Assembly (NCBI GenBank): GCA_014529385.2
Contig: CM043966.1
Location: forward strand, 37,545,239 to 37,609,238
Length of the DNA: 64,000 nt
Direction: 5' to 3'
Source: Adiantum capillus-veneris
Taxonomy: Eukaryota; Streptophyta; Polypodiopsida; Polypodiales; Pteridaceae
The notes under the pieces were generated by a model. It saw nothing but the letters and a program-made list of their open reading frames with translations. It had not been told where the DNA came from and did not search any database. Positions within the stretch are counted from its first letter, which is position 1, and every line of letters begins with the position of its first letter. Both the position numbers and the translations under genes were made by a program. Shown here one piece after another: positions 50,501 to 60,100 of the stretch.

Positions 50501-50775
50501 AAGTCTGCCCTTTCCAGGTACCTGCTGATGTCTCCTGACCTGCTATAATCTACCAATTCCTGTGGGATCATTGGTACATCCACCGCTTGCCCTTGAGGAT
50601 CTCTGAAAGTCCCCTGGTAGATCTTTATTCCCTCTTTCTCCAATACTGCTTCCTCCACACAAGTTTTGGTTGGCTTGAGGGTTTCTGCTGGAATGTCAAA
50701 GGGTTCCGCTTCTGCAATAGCATCTTTGATTGTCGGTCTTTTTCTCTTCGTTGCCGATGACTTGGTGGAATCCAT
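47502..50775 (-). pseudogene. Element A ORF3 (env position, role unknown)
   Basis: About 1,090 codons in place of the env-like ORF. The start at 50775 (GSMDSTKSS) matches that of element B; a possible splice acceptor, TTACAG, lies directly upstream, so a spliced mRNA is plausible. N-terminal block: GIKIYQGTF, VPMIPQELVDY, VDTRRVYELATSIQKDG, VQITPQLIADALKL, RPQKYTTPPHAIATTITW and GGAEILTRIAYEAIG. Then a Lys-rich segment (KKKVKKKVAPKQ), Glu/Lys coiled coil, and a C-terminal block with IVDSQPRWRKGWL, FCPVPR, NWLNYPRMPGP, GSPDLSCQML and MQTFEEAFYTGFF. TAG codons at 49924-49926 and about 49014, and a frameshift near 49665, break it. No membrane segment seen. Confidence 0.82.
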
Positions 50776-50941
50776 GGATCCTGTAACTCCAATTTCAGAA
50801 GTTAGCGTCCTTTTAGTACTGAAAGTCGAAGTGAAGCTTTTAACTATCCAAATGACTTGAAAATTGAAACATGAGCTATTCATGGCCTAAGGATGCAAGG
50901 TAGGTGAAAAAATATGCAAAATGGGCTCAAAATCATGCTGG

Positions 50942-51952
50942 AGACATAATACGCGTATGATGTCTTTTGTGTCAAAATGACTTCATATTGGTTGTGCTTG
51001 TAGCTGATAGTGTATACATGATTATCATATGCTTGGATTTGAGTTTGGATCCCATTTGGTCAAGTTTTGGCCAATTTAGTCCAGTTCCGGCTCTTGGCAA
51101 AATTTTGAAAGGGAATTGGATTTTATGATCCAAATTGGATAAAACTTGGTGGTTCACTTTCAAATGGCATGTAGATCACTTCTGTTCGGTGGTTGAAGCC
51201 CTGAGGTGCCAAAATCACATAGTGAGACATCATACGCGTATGATGTCTTTTAGTGTATTTTTGGACCAAATTTCTCTATAAGCTTGGATTTGGCTTTAGA
51301 TAGGCTTATTTAGTGGATTTATGAAGTTTGGATAGATTTTGGGCTAAAAATGGCTCCGGAGACATCACACGCGTATGATGTCTTTTTCATCAATTTTGCA
51401 TGGGATTGATTCTGTGGACTCCCCATGTACTAGTGAAGGACTGTCTCTACTCAAATCTTGGTTTGGACTTGAGTATGTTGGATTTGGGCCAAAAATAGGC
51501 TTTAGGTGAAGGATTTTCCCTCAATTGGGCTAATGGGGTGATCCTCTTGACCAAATGGTTCCAAATTTCATATGTAGCATGTATTAGATATATATAATCG
51601 ATGTATGATGACAAATGAGCAGTTTTGGCTCTGTAAGTGCAAATAGACATCATACGCGTATGATGTCTTTTGTGTCAAAATGGTGCTTTTTGGTTCCAGA
51701 TAGCTTGTAGATGTGTTTAACAACAATCCTACAAAGTTTCAATGAGTTTGGAGTTATTTTGACAAAATTAGGACCAAAAATCAATTTTATGGCCTACTTT
51801 GCGTCTTTTTGGTTTTCCTTGGGTTTTCTAACTCCAATTCTCATGATACTTGGTTCATAGGATGTGATTAACATGTGGAATGAGGCTATGCACTCAAATG
51901 TTGAAATGGATGTGAAATTCATGCTGTGAGACATCATACGCGTATGATGTCT
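50942..51952. repeat. Array of five 24-bp palindromes (element A)
   Basis: Core ACATCATACGCGTATGATGT, extended by AG/CT on each side to 24 bp. Copies start at 50942, 51225, 51360, 51645 and 51929; those at 51225, 51645 and 51929 are perfect and the other two have one mismatch. Spacing is 283, 135, 285 and 284 bp. The intervening DNA is diverged. The array ends about 170 bp upstream of the ORF3 start. Confidence 0.95.
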
Positions 51953-53561
51953 TTTCTTGAAATGTTGGTCCTTTTGTGCAAAGAATGCTTTGTGCTAGTG
52001 CCCTAAGCCCTGCTAACTAGTTTTCAACTTAAGAAGTCATCAGTTTAGCTAAAAAGCCCCTGTATAGGCATTTCAGTCTCCGAAGTCGTCTTTTTGCCTT
52101 GGAGTTGAATTTCTTCAACTTTTCTTCTCGAGAGTTGCATTTCCAGCTCATTGGATATGTTGTGAAGCCATCTATTTGGTTGAACTTGACTTTGGCTCCC
52201 CGTTCTCCATCTTTCTCCGTTTGGTTGCCCGAAAGCGTCTTTTTCGCCATCGGTAAGTGAATCAGCTTTCTTTTGGGTTTTGCTTGCAAACATAAGTCAT
52301 CGATAGTTACTTGAAGCTGCTTGTGAAGTTTCATTTCATTCGGTCGTCAATTTCAGCCGTTATGCCAAAATGACGCTTTGTGTGTCTGTCGTCGAATCGG
52401 TTGTTTTGACCCACTTTTGGTGGTCCAAACCTGGAGATACTCCATGGTTGCATTGCCCTTGATGTTGTTAAGCTTCTTGAGAAGTTTTGTGTCGTTTCGA
52501 CAACTTTTTCCTGTTTGCCTCTTGCAGGCTCTGTTGACCTAGGGTTTTTCCAGTCCTTCTTTCTCGAGCTTTGAGTGTTAGAAACCCATCTTCTATACTA
52601 GGGTAACCCACCTATAATTTCTTGCAAGGTTTGGTTAGGCGGTTGTGCCACTACCTAGCATTCTACCGCATTCCCCGTCTGCTCTTGTTTCTTGGTTTTG
52701 CTTAGTTTTCGCGACAAAAGTTAATGATAAGCATCAAAAGCTTATGGCAACGAGTCTACCTCTCATGTCTGGTGTCCTCTGAGCTCTCGTAGCAGTCGTA
52801 GAAGGCTGTAGAAGGTTGGATGCTCCTGTGTGCTCTTTGCTCTCTCCAAGTGGGTAATAGTGCAAATGAGCCTGTAAGTGAAGTAAAAAATACTTAACTT
52901 TGGACTTCTTGGATCACTTGTTACCAAATTTGACATGTGCTCCTATCTCGTCGTGAAATGCACTTTAGGATTTGAAATTTCTCAATTTGGACTCCGTTTG
53001 ACCTGTTTTCTTAGAATTCCGTCCACTTGCCAAAATTCTGCCGTTTCGGACTTTCTGCAACTTTTTCATAATTGTACCCAATTTTTACCATGGGTTGCCC
53101 TTGTCATTAGGACCATCACCGTCTATTCTTTTCTTTTTTCCGATCTCATTTCACCTGCTTTTTTATTTTTCTTTTACTTTTATTAAGAAAATCATAAAAA
53201 ATAAAGGAAAATAGCAAATTGAAGCCAAAAAATTCCAAACATACACAATAAATAGCTGGTAACCCTGTGTATATGAATATACACTTATTTGTGATTTTTG
53301 GACTTGGATAACCACTTTTTTCCACTTTTTAGCTCCAAAAACACTCTTATTTAGTGATATTTACATGTCTAGAGACCCAAATTCATCATTTGATCTCTTC
53401 TTGTTGCAAAACAAGGTATATAAGGACATAAATATTATCAATATCCGCAATCAAACATAAAAATTGCAAAATCATGTAAGACACTGCCCTTGTAATATAA
53501 TTTTTGTTTTTCTTTGTTTTTGTCGCTTGTAGCTGCTTTGTAGCTCCTGTATACCTGTATA
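51953..53561 (-). other. Element A non-coding spacer
   Basis: Between the internal polypurine tract and the palindrome array. One basic frame (52334-52029) begins QLQVTIDDLCLQ, faintly like QVVIDDLQIEV in ORF3 of element B, and may be a fossil fragment. Otherwise nothing recognisable. Confidence 0.5.
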
Positions 53562-53594
53562 CCTCCCCCCCTCTTAGTCTGAGTCCTCCCGGAC
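53562..53594 (-). other. Internal hairpin and polypurine tract of element A
   Basis: Minus strand: GTCCGGGAGGAC (53583-53594), then CTAAGAGGGGGGGAGG. It sits 3 bases after the stop of the KQIWIPK ORF, copying the ORF-end, hairpin, tract order of the 3' terminus. Confidence 0.78.
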
Positions 53595-53596
53595 GA

Positions 53597-54136
53597 TTAT
53601 GAAGTGTCTTTGGACGAAGCATTGTAGTTGTTTTGGTCATAAGTTCCCAATGCAATTGTAGAGCGATGATACAACAGTCTTTCCAATAAAGATGCTCTTT
53701 GTTTGATTGAAGGATTGGTGGTCGGGTTTTGGGTTGGTTTTGGCACTTCGGTAGTAGAATCAGTAGATGGATTCTTCTTTACCTTGTTGTGCTTTTTCAC
53801 AATCCAAATCTGCTTCCGCTTCGCTTGTTCTTGCCACAAACTCTTTGCGACCCAAACCTGCTTTGTTCTTTGTGTTGATTTCCTCGCCTTGAAATACCTA
53901 GGAGTTTCCGTGGATTGTACTGAAGGGAGTTCCTGTTTACAAATCCTTGGGATCCAAATTTGCTTGCTATAGCTTTGTGCCGTCATGAACTTCTTTGGAA
54001 TCCAAATCTGTTTCACTGTCCTTGATTGTCTGGAATCACTCTGTTGTCTGGTATTGAAGACTCTGTTTTCCACCTTTGTTTCTCTGGCACAACCTTTTTT
54101 GGTCTTCATACCAACTTTGACTCCGTTTTTTCCCAA
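53597..54136 (-). pseudogene. Element A tail with KQIWIPK repeats
   Basis: 180-codon basic frame following PR2. Four copies of a short motif: KQIWIPKK, KQIWIPRI, KQVWVAKS and KQIWIVKK, spaced 16 to about 32 residues. The rest is Q/S/T/K-rich and probably disordered. It overlaps the end of the IN-PR2 frame in a different phase, so a frameshift joins them in the intact ancestor. The same motif follows PR2 in B and the PR2-like region of F. No family recognised. Confidence 0.6.
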
Positions 54137-55239
54137 GGTTGAGCTGTTATATTATTGCTTGTCTTCCTTATCCAATGTTGAGAGTTCCTCGTCGAAGAGC
54201 AATCCAGTTGTATAGAAACTTTTGGTTGCCATTGCTTCTTCTTTTTCTCTGGTTGTTGTTTACCTTTGCTCTTGGATTCTTCCTTTGGATTTGGCTCTGC
54301 TCCTTTGGTGAACTTAACTGATTGACTTTCACCTTCGTATTTGATAAGCATTGATTTAGAACTCCAGTCAATCATTGCATTGTATTGCTTCTGCCATGGT
54401 TGTCCTAGCAATAATGGATGTTGTGTAGCTTGGTCTTCAACCACGTAAAACATATGAGGATACACATACTGGTTAATCTGTATATGTAAAACTGTGCATC
54501 CGACAGTTTTGATTGAATTCTCATAGTAACTCTTTAACTCTTGCTTGGCAGTTTGTAATTTAGTGTCATTTGTCAATTGTCTGTACAAACTGAGTGAAAG
54601 TAGGTTAGTTTGAGCTCCTGAATCCAATAGTGCTCTGGCTTTGATTTGGTTGGTTTCTACCTTGCATTCAATGATGGGTTCTTCTTTGTCATTATCCATT
54701 TCTGTTACACTGACTGCGTTTATTTGTATTGCTCCTTCATTGCGCTGTTTCTGACGTAGTAGTCTTCTTTTCTCCATTCTTTCCTTCGCCTCGGCTTGCG
54801 CTTCCTCCACAATCTTTTTCTTTTTCTGGACACGCAGCTTTTCTTGATGTATTTTGAGAAGCATGTCTTGGGTTAGCGGAAAAAGATACTTTTTCACTCT
54901 GCATCCACTAATCCAATTGCGCATTTCTTCTCCGTCTAATGTAGCAAGCTTGACGGCTCCACTTGGTGATAGATCTTTAATCACCAGAGGTCCCATCCCT
55001 CGCTTTTTAAGCTTCTTAGCATGCTGTTGCAGAGTGTAAACTAGGACATAGTCCCCAACCTTAAACTCTTTACTCCGCACATGCTTATCAAAAAATTCCT
55101 TTTGTCGCCTTTTTTGAGCGTAGATAGAAGCTACTGCTTTTAGGCGAAGCTCGTCTAGCTTTTCCAGGGCATCTATTCTATCAGAAAGCTCGTGCCCTGT
55201 CCACTCTAGATCCTTAGCCACCCTTAAGGTTGAAATCAA
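54106..55239 (-). pseudogene. pol: Element A integrase C-terminus fused to PR2
   Basis: Residues 1-115 are the integrase C-terminal module (GDYVLVYTLQQHAKKLKKRG, GPLVIKDLSPSGAVKL). Residues 125-175 form a charged helix. Residues 190-295 are a retropepsin-like domain: KARALLDSGAQTNLLSLSLY with DSG at 206-208 (54624-54616) and HPLLLGQPW as the flap-side LG motif. So a second protease-like domain is read in one frame with integrase, after the normal protease upstream of RT. Both catalytic-type motifs are intact. It could be an active second protease or a non-catalytic binding fold. Confidence 0.82.
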
Positions 55240-55618
55240 GAATTCTATTGGTCGTTCCTACTGATGTTTTATATGCTACCCTATATGCCCATACTGTTGA
55301 ATGCAACTTCTGGTCCCAGTCAGTTCTTGACTGAGATACAATCTTCGTAAGTACCGTGCATATGGTGTTGTTTATTGCTTCAGCTTGTCCGTTTGCTTGT
55401 GGATGATACGGGGCTGATTTCCTATGGATTACCATGAATTCATCTAGAAGGATCTCTATCACTTCATTTATAAAATGTGTGCGTCGATCACTCACAATTT
55501 CTATTGGCAATCCATATCGTACAAAGACGTATTCATATAGAAATTGTGTCGTGGTCCTGGCATCCGCTTTTTGAGTTGCCTTTGCTTCGACCCACTTTGT
55601 TAGATAGTCTGTAGCCAC
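55214..55618 (-). pseudogene. pol: Element A integrase catalytic core, part
   Basis: VVATDYLTKWVEA-type core start, then EIVSDRRTHFINEV (second catalytic Asp; GTHF is usual where RTHF stands) and YHPQANGQAEAIN (catalytic Glu). It then reads into NRILDF by frameshift, and the VYGLNAILPI-type segment present in element B (63546-64000) is missing, a deletion of about 13 residues. The first Asp (GIDYVGP, near 55680) is in this phase but preceded by a TAG. The integrase of this copy is therefore defective. Confidence 0.85.
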
Positions 55619-58600
55619 AACGATGTATTGTGCATGAGTCTTATATGCAGGAGGTGAAATGGGTCCGACATAATCAATCCCCTATTTTGCAAAAGCTCTT
55701 GCCCCATCATTGGTCTAAGCGTCATATCATCTCTTTTAAGTGGTACTTTGGTCCGCTGACAGTCATCACACCGTTTAACGTATTCCTCAGCGTCCATATG
55801 TAATGTTGGCCACCATATTCCTGCGGCTAAGACAAGTTTTGCTGTCTTATCACCTGAGAAATGGCCTCCACCTACTCCTCCATGAGCTTGCTCTAGGATT
55901 ATCACATACTCAGACTCTGATGCGCAAATCCTAAGCTGGTTGTCTTTACCTCTCTTATAGAGTTGATCTCCTATTAAAGCGTAATCTCTAGCTTCTGTCT
56001 CTACAGATTTCTGACGAGCTTTTGACGTTCCTTCTGGGAAAGTTCTATTTGTGAGATATTCAACAATATACTGACTCCATTCCGGAGCGATCATTTTCTG
56101 ATATAATGTCGAATACTCTGCTGGCGGTTTTGATGAACATACAATACATACAGTGACATATTCAATTACGCTTTCTTTCATTCCTGGCCAATAGACTCCC
56201 AATTGTAACAAATTCCTATATGTGTTCCTTCTTGAACAATGAAATGCACATTCCTGAACATGTGCTTCACACAGATATATATTATATTCCTCAGGATTGA
56301 TGCATAGTCGTAAAACATGATCATTTCCCAATTGATACAACCTTCCTGCAACCAATTGAAGATTCTTGGATTGCTGAATAGCAATATGTTTCTGGTTGTA
56401 TTCTCTTCTATCAAACTCTCCTCCATAGGTTAATAGGCTAACAACATTTTGAGACCACTTCGGTATCATTTCTATGTTGAACAAGTACGCGTCTGGCATG
56501 TCGTCATCTACTCCTATAGGGTCTTCTCCATTCGTCAATCGCGAAAGATGATCAGCTCTAAGATGTGTTTTTCCTTTCTTTACTACTACCGTGAAGTCGA
56601 ATTCCAGTAAGATAATGAACCATCTCACTATTCTCCCGGTATTGCATGGTTTATTCACTAGGTAGAGCAAGGCTTGGTGATCCGTAAAAAACACAAACTT
56701 GTTGGCTAGAAGATAATGCCGAAATTTCTTCACAGCATATATCATTCCTAATCCTTCTCGCTCTGTTGTGGTGTAATTCTTCTCTGCATTGTTGAGCTGT
56801 CGACTGGCATAACAAGTAGGAAAATCCATGTTTCCTTCTTCTGGCTGAGCCAGAATGCATCCTATTGCATATGTCGAAGCATCTATATGCACATGGAATA
56901 TCTTCTCCCAATCTGGTGATTTCAAGACTGGAGCAGTAATGAGTGCCTCTTTCAATTTCTTGAATGATTCCTCACACTCCTCTGTCCATTCAAAGTTCAC
57001 TATTAGCCTGTAAAGTGGTTGGCCTATTATAGCGTACATGTAAATGAATCGTCTATAATATCCGCAATGTCCCATAAAGCTCTGTACTTGTTTCGCATTG
57101 GTTGGTCTAGGCATATCCACTATAACTTTTATCTTCTCTAAATCCGTGGATATTCCGTTTTGTGAGACAATATGTCCCAGAATTCTGCCCTGTCGGACCA
57201 TAAACACACATTTCTCAGGATTGAGACAAATGCGATATGTCCTACATTTCTCAAATACTTTTCTTAGGTGTTCTAGATGCTCATCTCTCAGAAGAGAATG
57301 TACACATAATTCATCCATGTATATTTCTAGAAACAACCTTAAGTATTCTTTGAAAGCATGCGTCATCAGCCTCTGGAAGGTTGCGGGAGCATTGGTTAGA
57401 CCAAAAGGCATAACCCGATAAGCATAAATTCCCCACTCCGTTGCAAAAGCTGTTTTATGTTGATCTTCCAGTGCTATGGCTAGCTGGTTATATCCTGAAA
57501 AACCATCAAGAAAGGAGTATGTTGTTTTCCCTGATACACGCTCTAGAACATGATCAGTTATCGGCAGGGGATAATTGTCCCTGATTGTTGCAGCATTCAC
57601 TTTCTTTAAGTTGACACACACTCGGAGTTTTCCGTTCTTCTTGGGTACCACCACAATCGGAGATACCCAATCGGTGTGTTCAATTTCGTATATGAATTCA
57701 GCTTCCATTAGCTTATCTATCTCTTCTTTGATTTGCTTAGCAAACGTATCATTATATGTGTATGGTCTCTGTCTGCTAGGCTTTGCATCTTGTTTTAGTG
57801 GGATTGTGTGTTGGCATATCGATGGGTCAACTCCCTTTAAGTCCTTATAAGACCATGCAAACACATCCCTGTACTCTCTGAGAAGACTCAAAAGTCTCTC
57901 ATCCTCGCCTGGAGACAAATCTGTGGCTATGTACACCGGTCTAGGTGTCTCACCTGGAGCTACTAAATCAACTTTTTTTGCATCCTCCGGTCTGTCATAA
58001 GATTCGTTCGCCTTTCTCTCTCGAATAGGTTGGGTTAATACCATCTTCCTATCCTCTATTGTGAATTTCCTGTAGTGAGAGGGAACATCCATGTTTTCCT
58101 TGATTTTGGCGTTTTCGTCCTCTCCACTCTCAATTTCTGTCGTCCAAACTTCTTTCAGAGTTTTCTTGAGCTCTCTGTACTTGTTTCTACGTTCTAACTT
58201 GGACTCTGTGTGTTCTCTGTTGCGCTTGTTCTTTTCTGATTTTTCAGTTTCAGTTTTCATTTCATTCCTTTGAACTTGATTTCTCGAGCTTCTTTTGTCT
58301 TTTCGTAAGCTCTTTTGCTCATTGCCTCTCATTCTTCCAGAAATCTTGTCCTTAACACAATCTTCCGCCTTTACTAGCATTAGGAATTGATTTTTTCCTC
58401 TTATTCTAGGCATCGGATTGGTTCTAACCCCCTTTGTTTTTCTCTTTGCTCTATAGCATTTCTGGCGTTGTTTAGTTTGGTTCGGAAAATCATAAAATCG
58501 GACATCCGTTATAGTTTCTTCGTTTCCGCTTGAATTGTCCGTTGACTTGTTGTCTGCCTCATTTCCCCACTCTGGATGATCGGGAATGTCTTGAAACACC

Positions 58601-58728
58601 TCTTCTTCATCTTCCTTTTCCAGTGTATCGTTCTTTTCAGTTTCTTTTTCGAATATAGTTCTCAGCCACGTCGTACCCGTCCTTGTCGCAAAATTTCGTT
58701 GTGGGACCATCCAGAATTTCACAAACAT
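55600..58728 (-). pseudogene. pol: Element A Pol: reverse transcriptase, RNase H, two HHCC units
   Basis: 1,042-codon frame. Residues 340-530 are RT: DWVSPIVVVPKKNGKLRV, YSFLDGFSGYNQ, MPFGLTNAPATFQ and EIYMDELCVHS. The catalytic pair reads YMDE instead of YMDD (residues 470-473, Glu codon 57310-57312). Residues 605-735 are RNase H (HVHIDASTYAIG, TEREGLGMIYAV, FTDHQALLYL, RADHLSRL). Residues 754-868 and 879-997 are two diverged copies of the integrase zinc-binding region (AHVQECAFH...CIVC and AHGGVGGGH...CDDC). The first 330 residues are charged linker overlapping the protease frame by about 90 bases. A frameshift and a TAG separate it from the catalytic core. Confidence 0.9.
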
Positions 58729-60073
58729 CTAGGGTTGCTAGAATGTGTGTCCATTCTAATGGTTCAAGCTTGTCCTCTGGAAAGGGTTCTCCTACATAAG
58801 TTTCTTCTTCGATAGCCCTTTCTAAAACATATTCTTCTCGCCTCAGACTTCCACATTTCGAGGCTCCACACATCCATAACTCCTTGGGCTTACCTAACCA
58901 AGATGGAAATTCGGATCCCGCCAAAGTAGCTGAATCAAACTCCTCTACCGGTGTTCGGTTCACATCTTTGTAGCTATGGTCTCTCAGGTTCACACGTGTA
59001 GTGTTTTCCATATTTCTCAGGTATATGTGATCGTAGCCCCAATCCTGGACCATTTTCAACTGTCTCATGAATGGTCTTCCCAGTATGATATCATAGTTAT
59101 TCTCCTTGCCAAAATCGACAATAGCAAAAGTATGTTCGTATTCAATGCCGCAAGAAGTTACTACGACTTTCTCTAATAACCCCATAGGTTTCTCCATGTG
59201 TCCATCTGCTAATTGGAGTTTCAACCTAGTCTTCCTTATTGCTGGTTTCCCCCATTTTTTCTAGATTTCTTTTGTAGCAATGGCTACCCTAGCTCCGCTG
59301 TCTAGTATTGTCATCGTGTTCACTCCTTGGAATTCAACTGGTAAGGTTGTATTCCCCTCTTCACCTTCGCAATACTCTCCGACCTTGTTTAAGGGTACAA
59401 GCTTAGCGTTCTTTTGTGGTTTGCTCAGCTCTTGTATACCCTCTTGCAGTCTCGATGTTGGGTCTTTTATCCCAAATTTCTCCAAGCATTTTCCTACAGT
59501 GGTCCACATATGTGGTCTTAGCCTCAAAAGCTCAGCTAGAGTGATAGTGCATGTCACTGGTGTTGACAAGATCTCTATCAATCCTTGCGAGTCCATGACT
59601 TTTTCTGATGAGATTCTTCGTGAGGGAAGTGCTCTAATCTCGGATTTTGCTTCATACTCTCCTAAGTATGAAGGTAAGGTATTCAGTGAATGAGGTTTGC
59701 TCTCCATTGTTCTAACAGAGCCCCCATCTCCCCAGTAAGATTGCAGATCCAAGTCCACTTGAGATCCTGCCTCAAATTCCACTATGGGAGGATTCCTAAT
59801 GTCCTTTTCCCAATTTGTCTGATTAGCTTGGCAACTTAGCTCGTTTGCAAAGTTTGCAACTCTCACTTGTTTCCAAAATTCATTGTAATCCTCATCTCTT
59901 CCGTAAATCCTCTGTATGACTGCATGAAAACTCTCTATCTCCTGATTGGTTGTGTTCAATACTATGTGGTCATCCTTGTGTGTATCTTCAGGCTTTTGTG
60001 CACTACGAGTCTTTTCAACTACCCGTGAAATGATAGTCTCTTGTTGAATTGGGTTTTCCGTTCCACAATTCAT
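58637..60073 (-). pseudogene. pro: Element A protease (PR1)
   Basis: Frames 60073-59261 and 59224-58637 on the same strand, separated by TAG at 59261-59263 only. The active site is MTILDSGARVAIATKE (near 59310-59265), followed by KLQLADGHMEKPMGLLE and NYDIILGRPFMRQ (flap-side ILGR). This is the usual Ty3 protease between gag and RT. About 250 residues of linker precede it and about 120 follow. Apart from the stop it looks intact. Confidence 0.88.
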
Positions 60074-60100
60074 TGTTTCTCTTGGTGGTTCTAATAAGGC

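Noticed and set aside
47502-50775. ORF3 as a retroviral-type envelope
   Set aside because: Only its position supports this. I see no signal peptide, transmembrane helix or cysteine-rich ectodomain.
52029-52334. 101-codon basic frame in the element A spacer as a gene
   Set aside because: It has only a faint resemblance to a segment of ORF3 in element B and no conserved counterpart in the B spacer.
57098-57421. Plus-strand frames opposite element A Pol
   Set aside because: Shadows of the minus-strand reverse transcriptase, with no independent support.
58637-58728. Programmed frameshift between protease and Pol of element A
   Set aside because: The frames overlap by about 90 bases, but I find no clear slippery heptamer (only a run of five A). 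A mutation is as likely.
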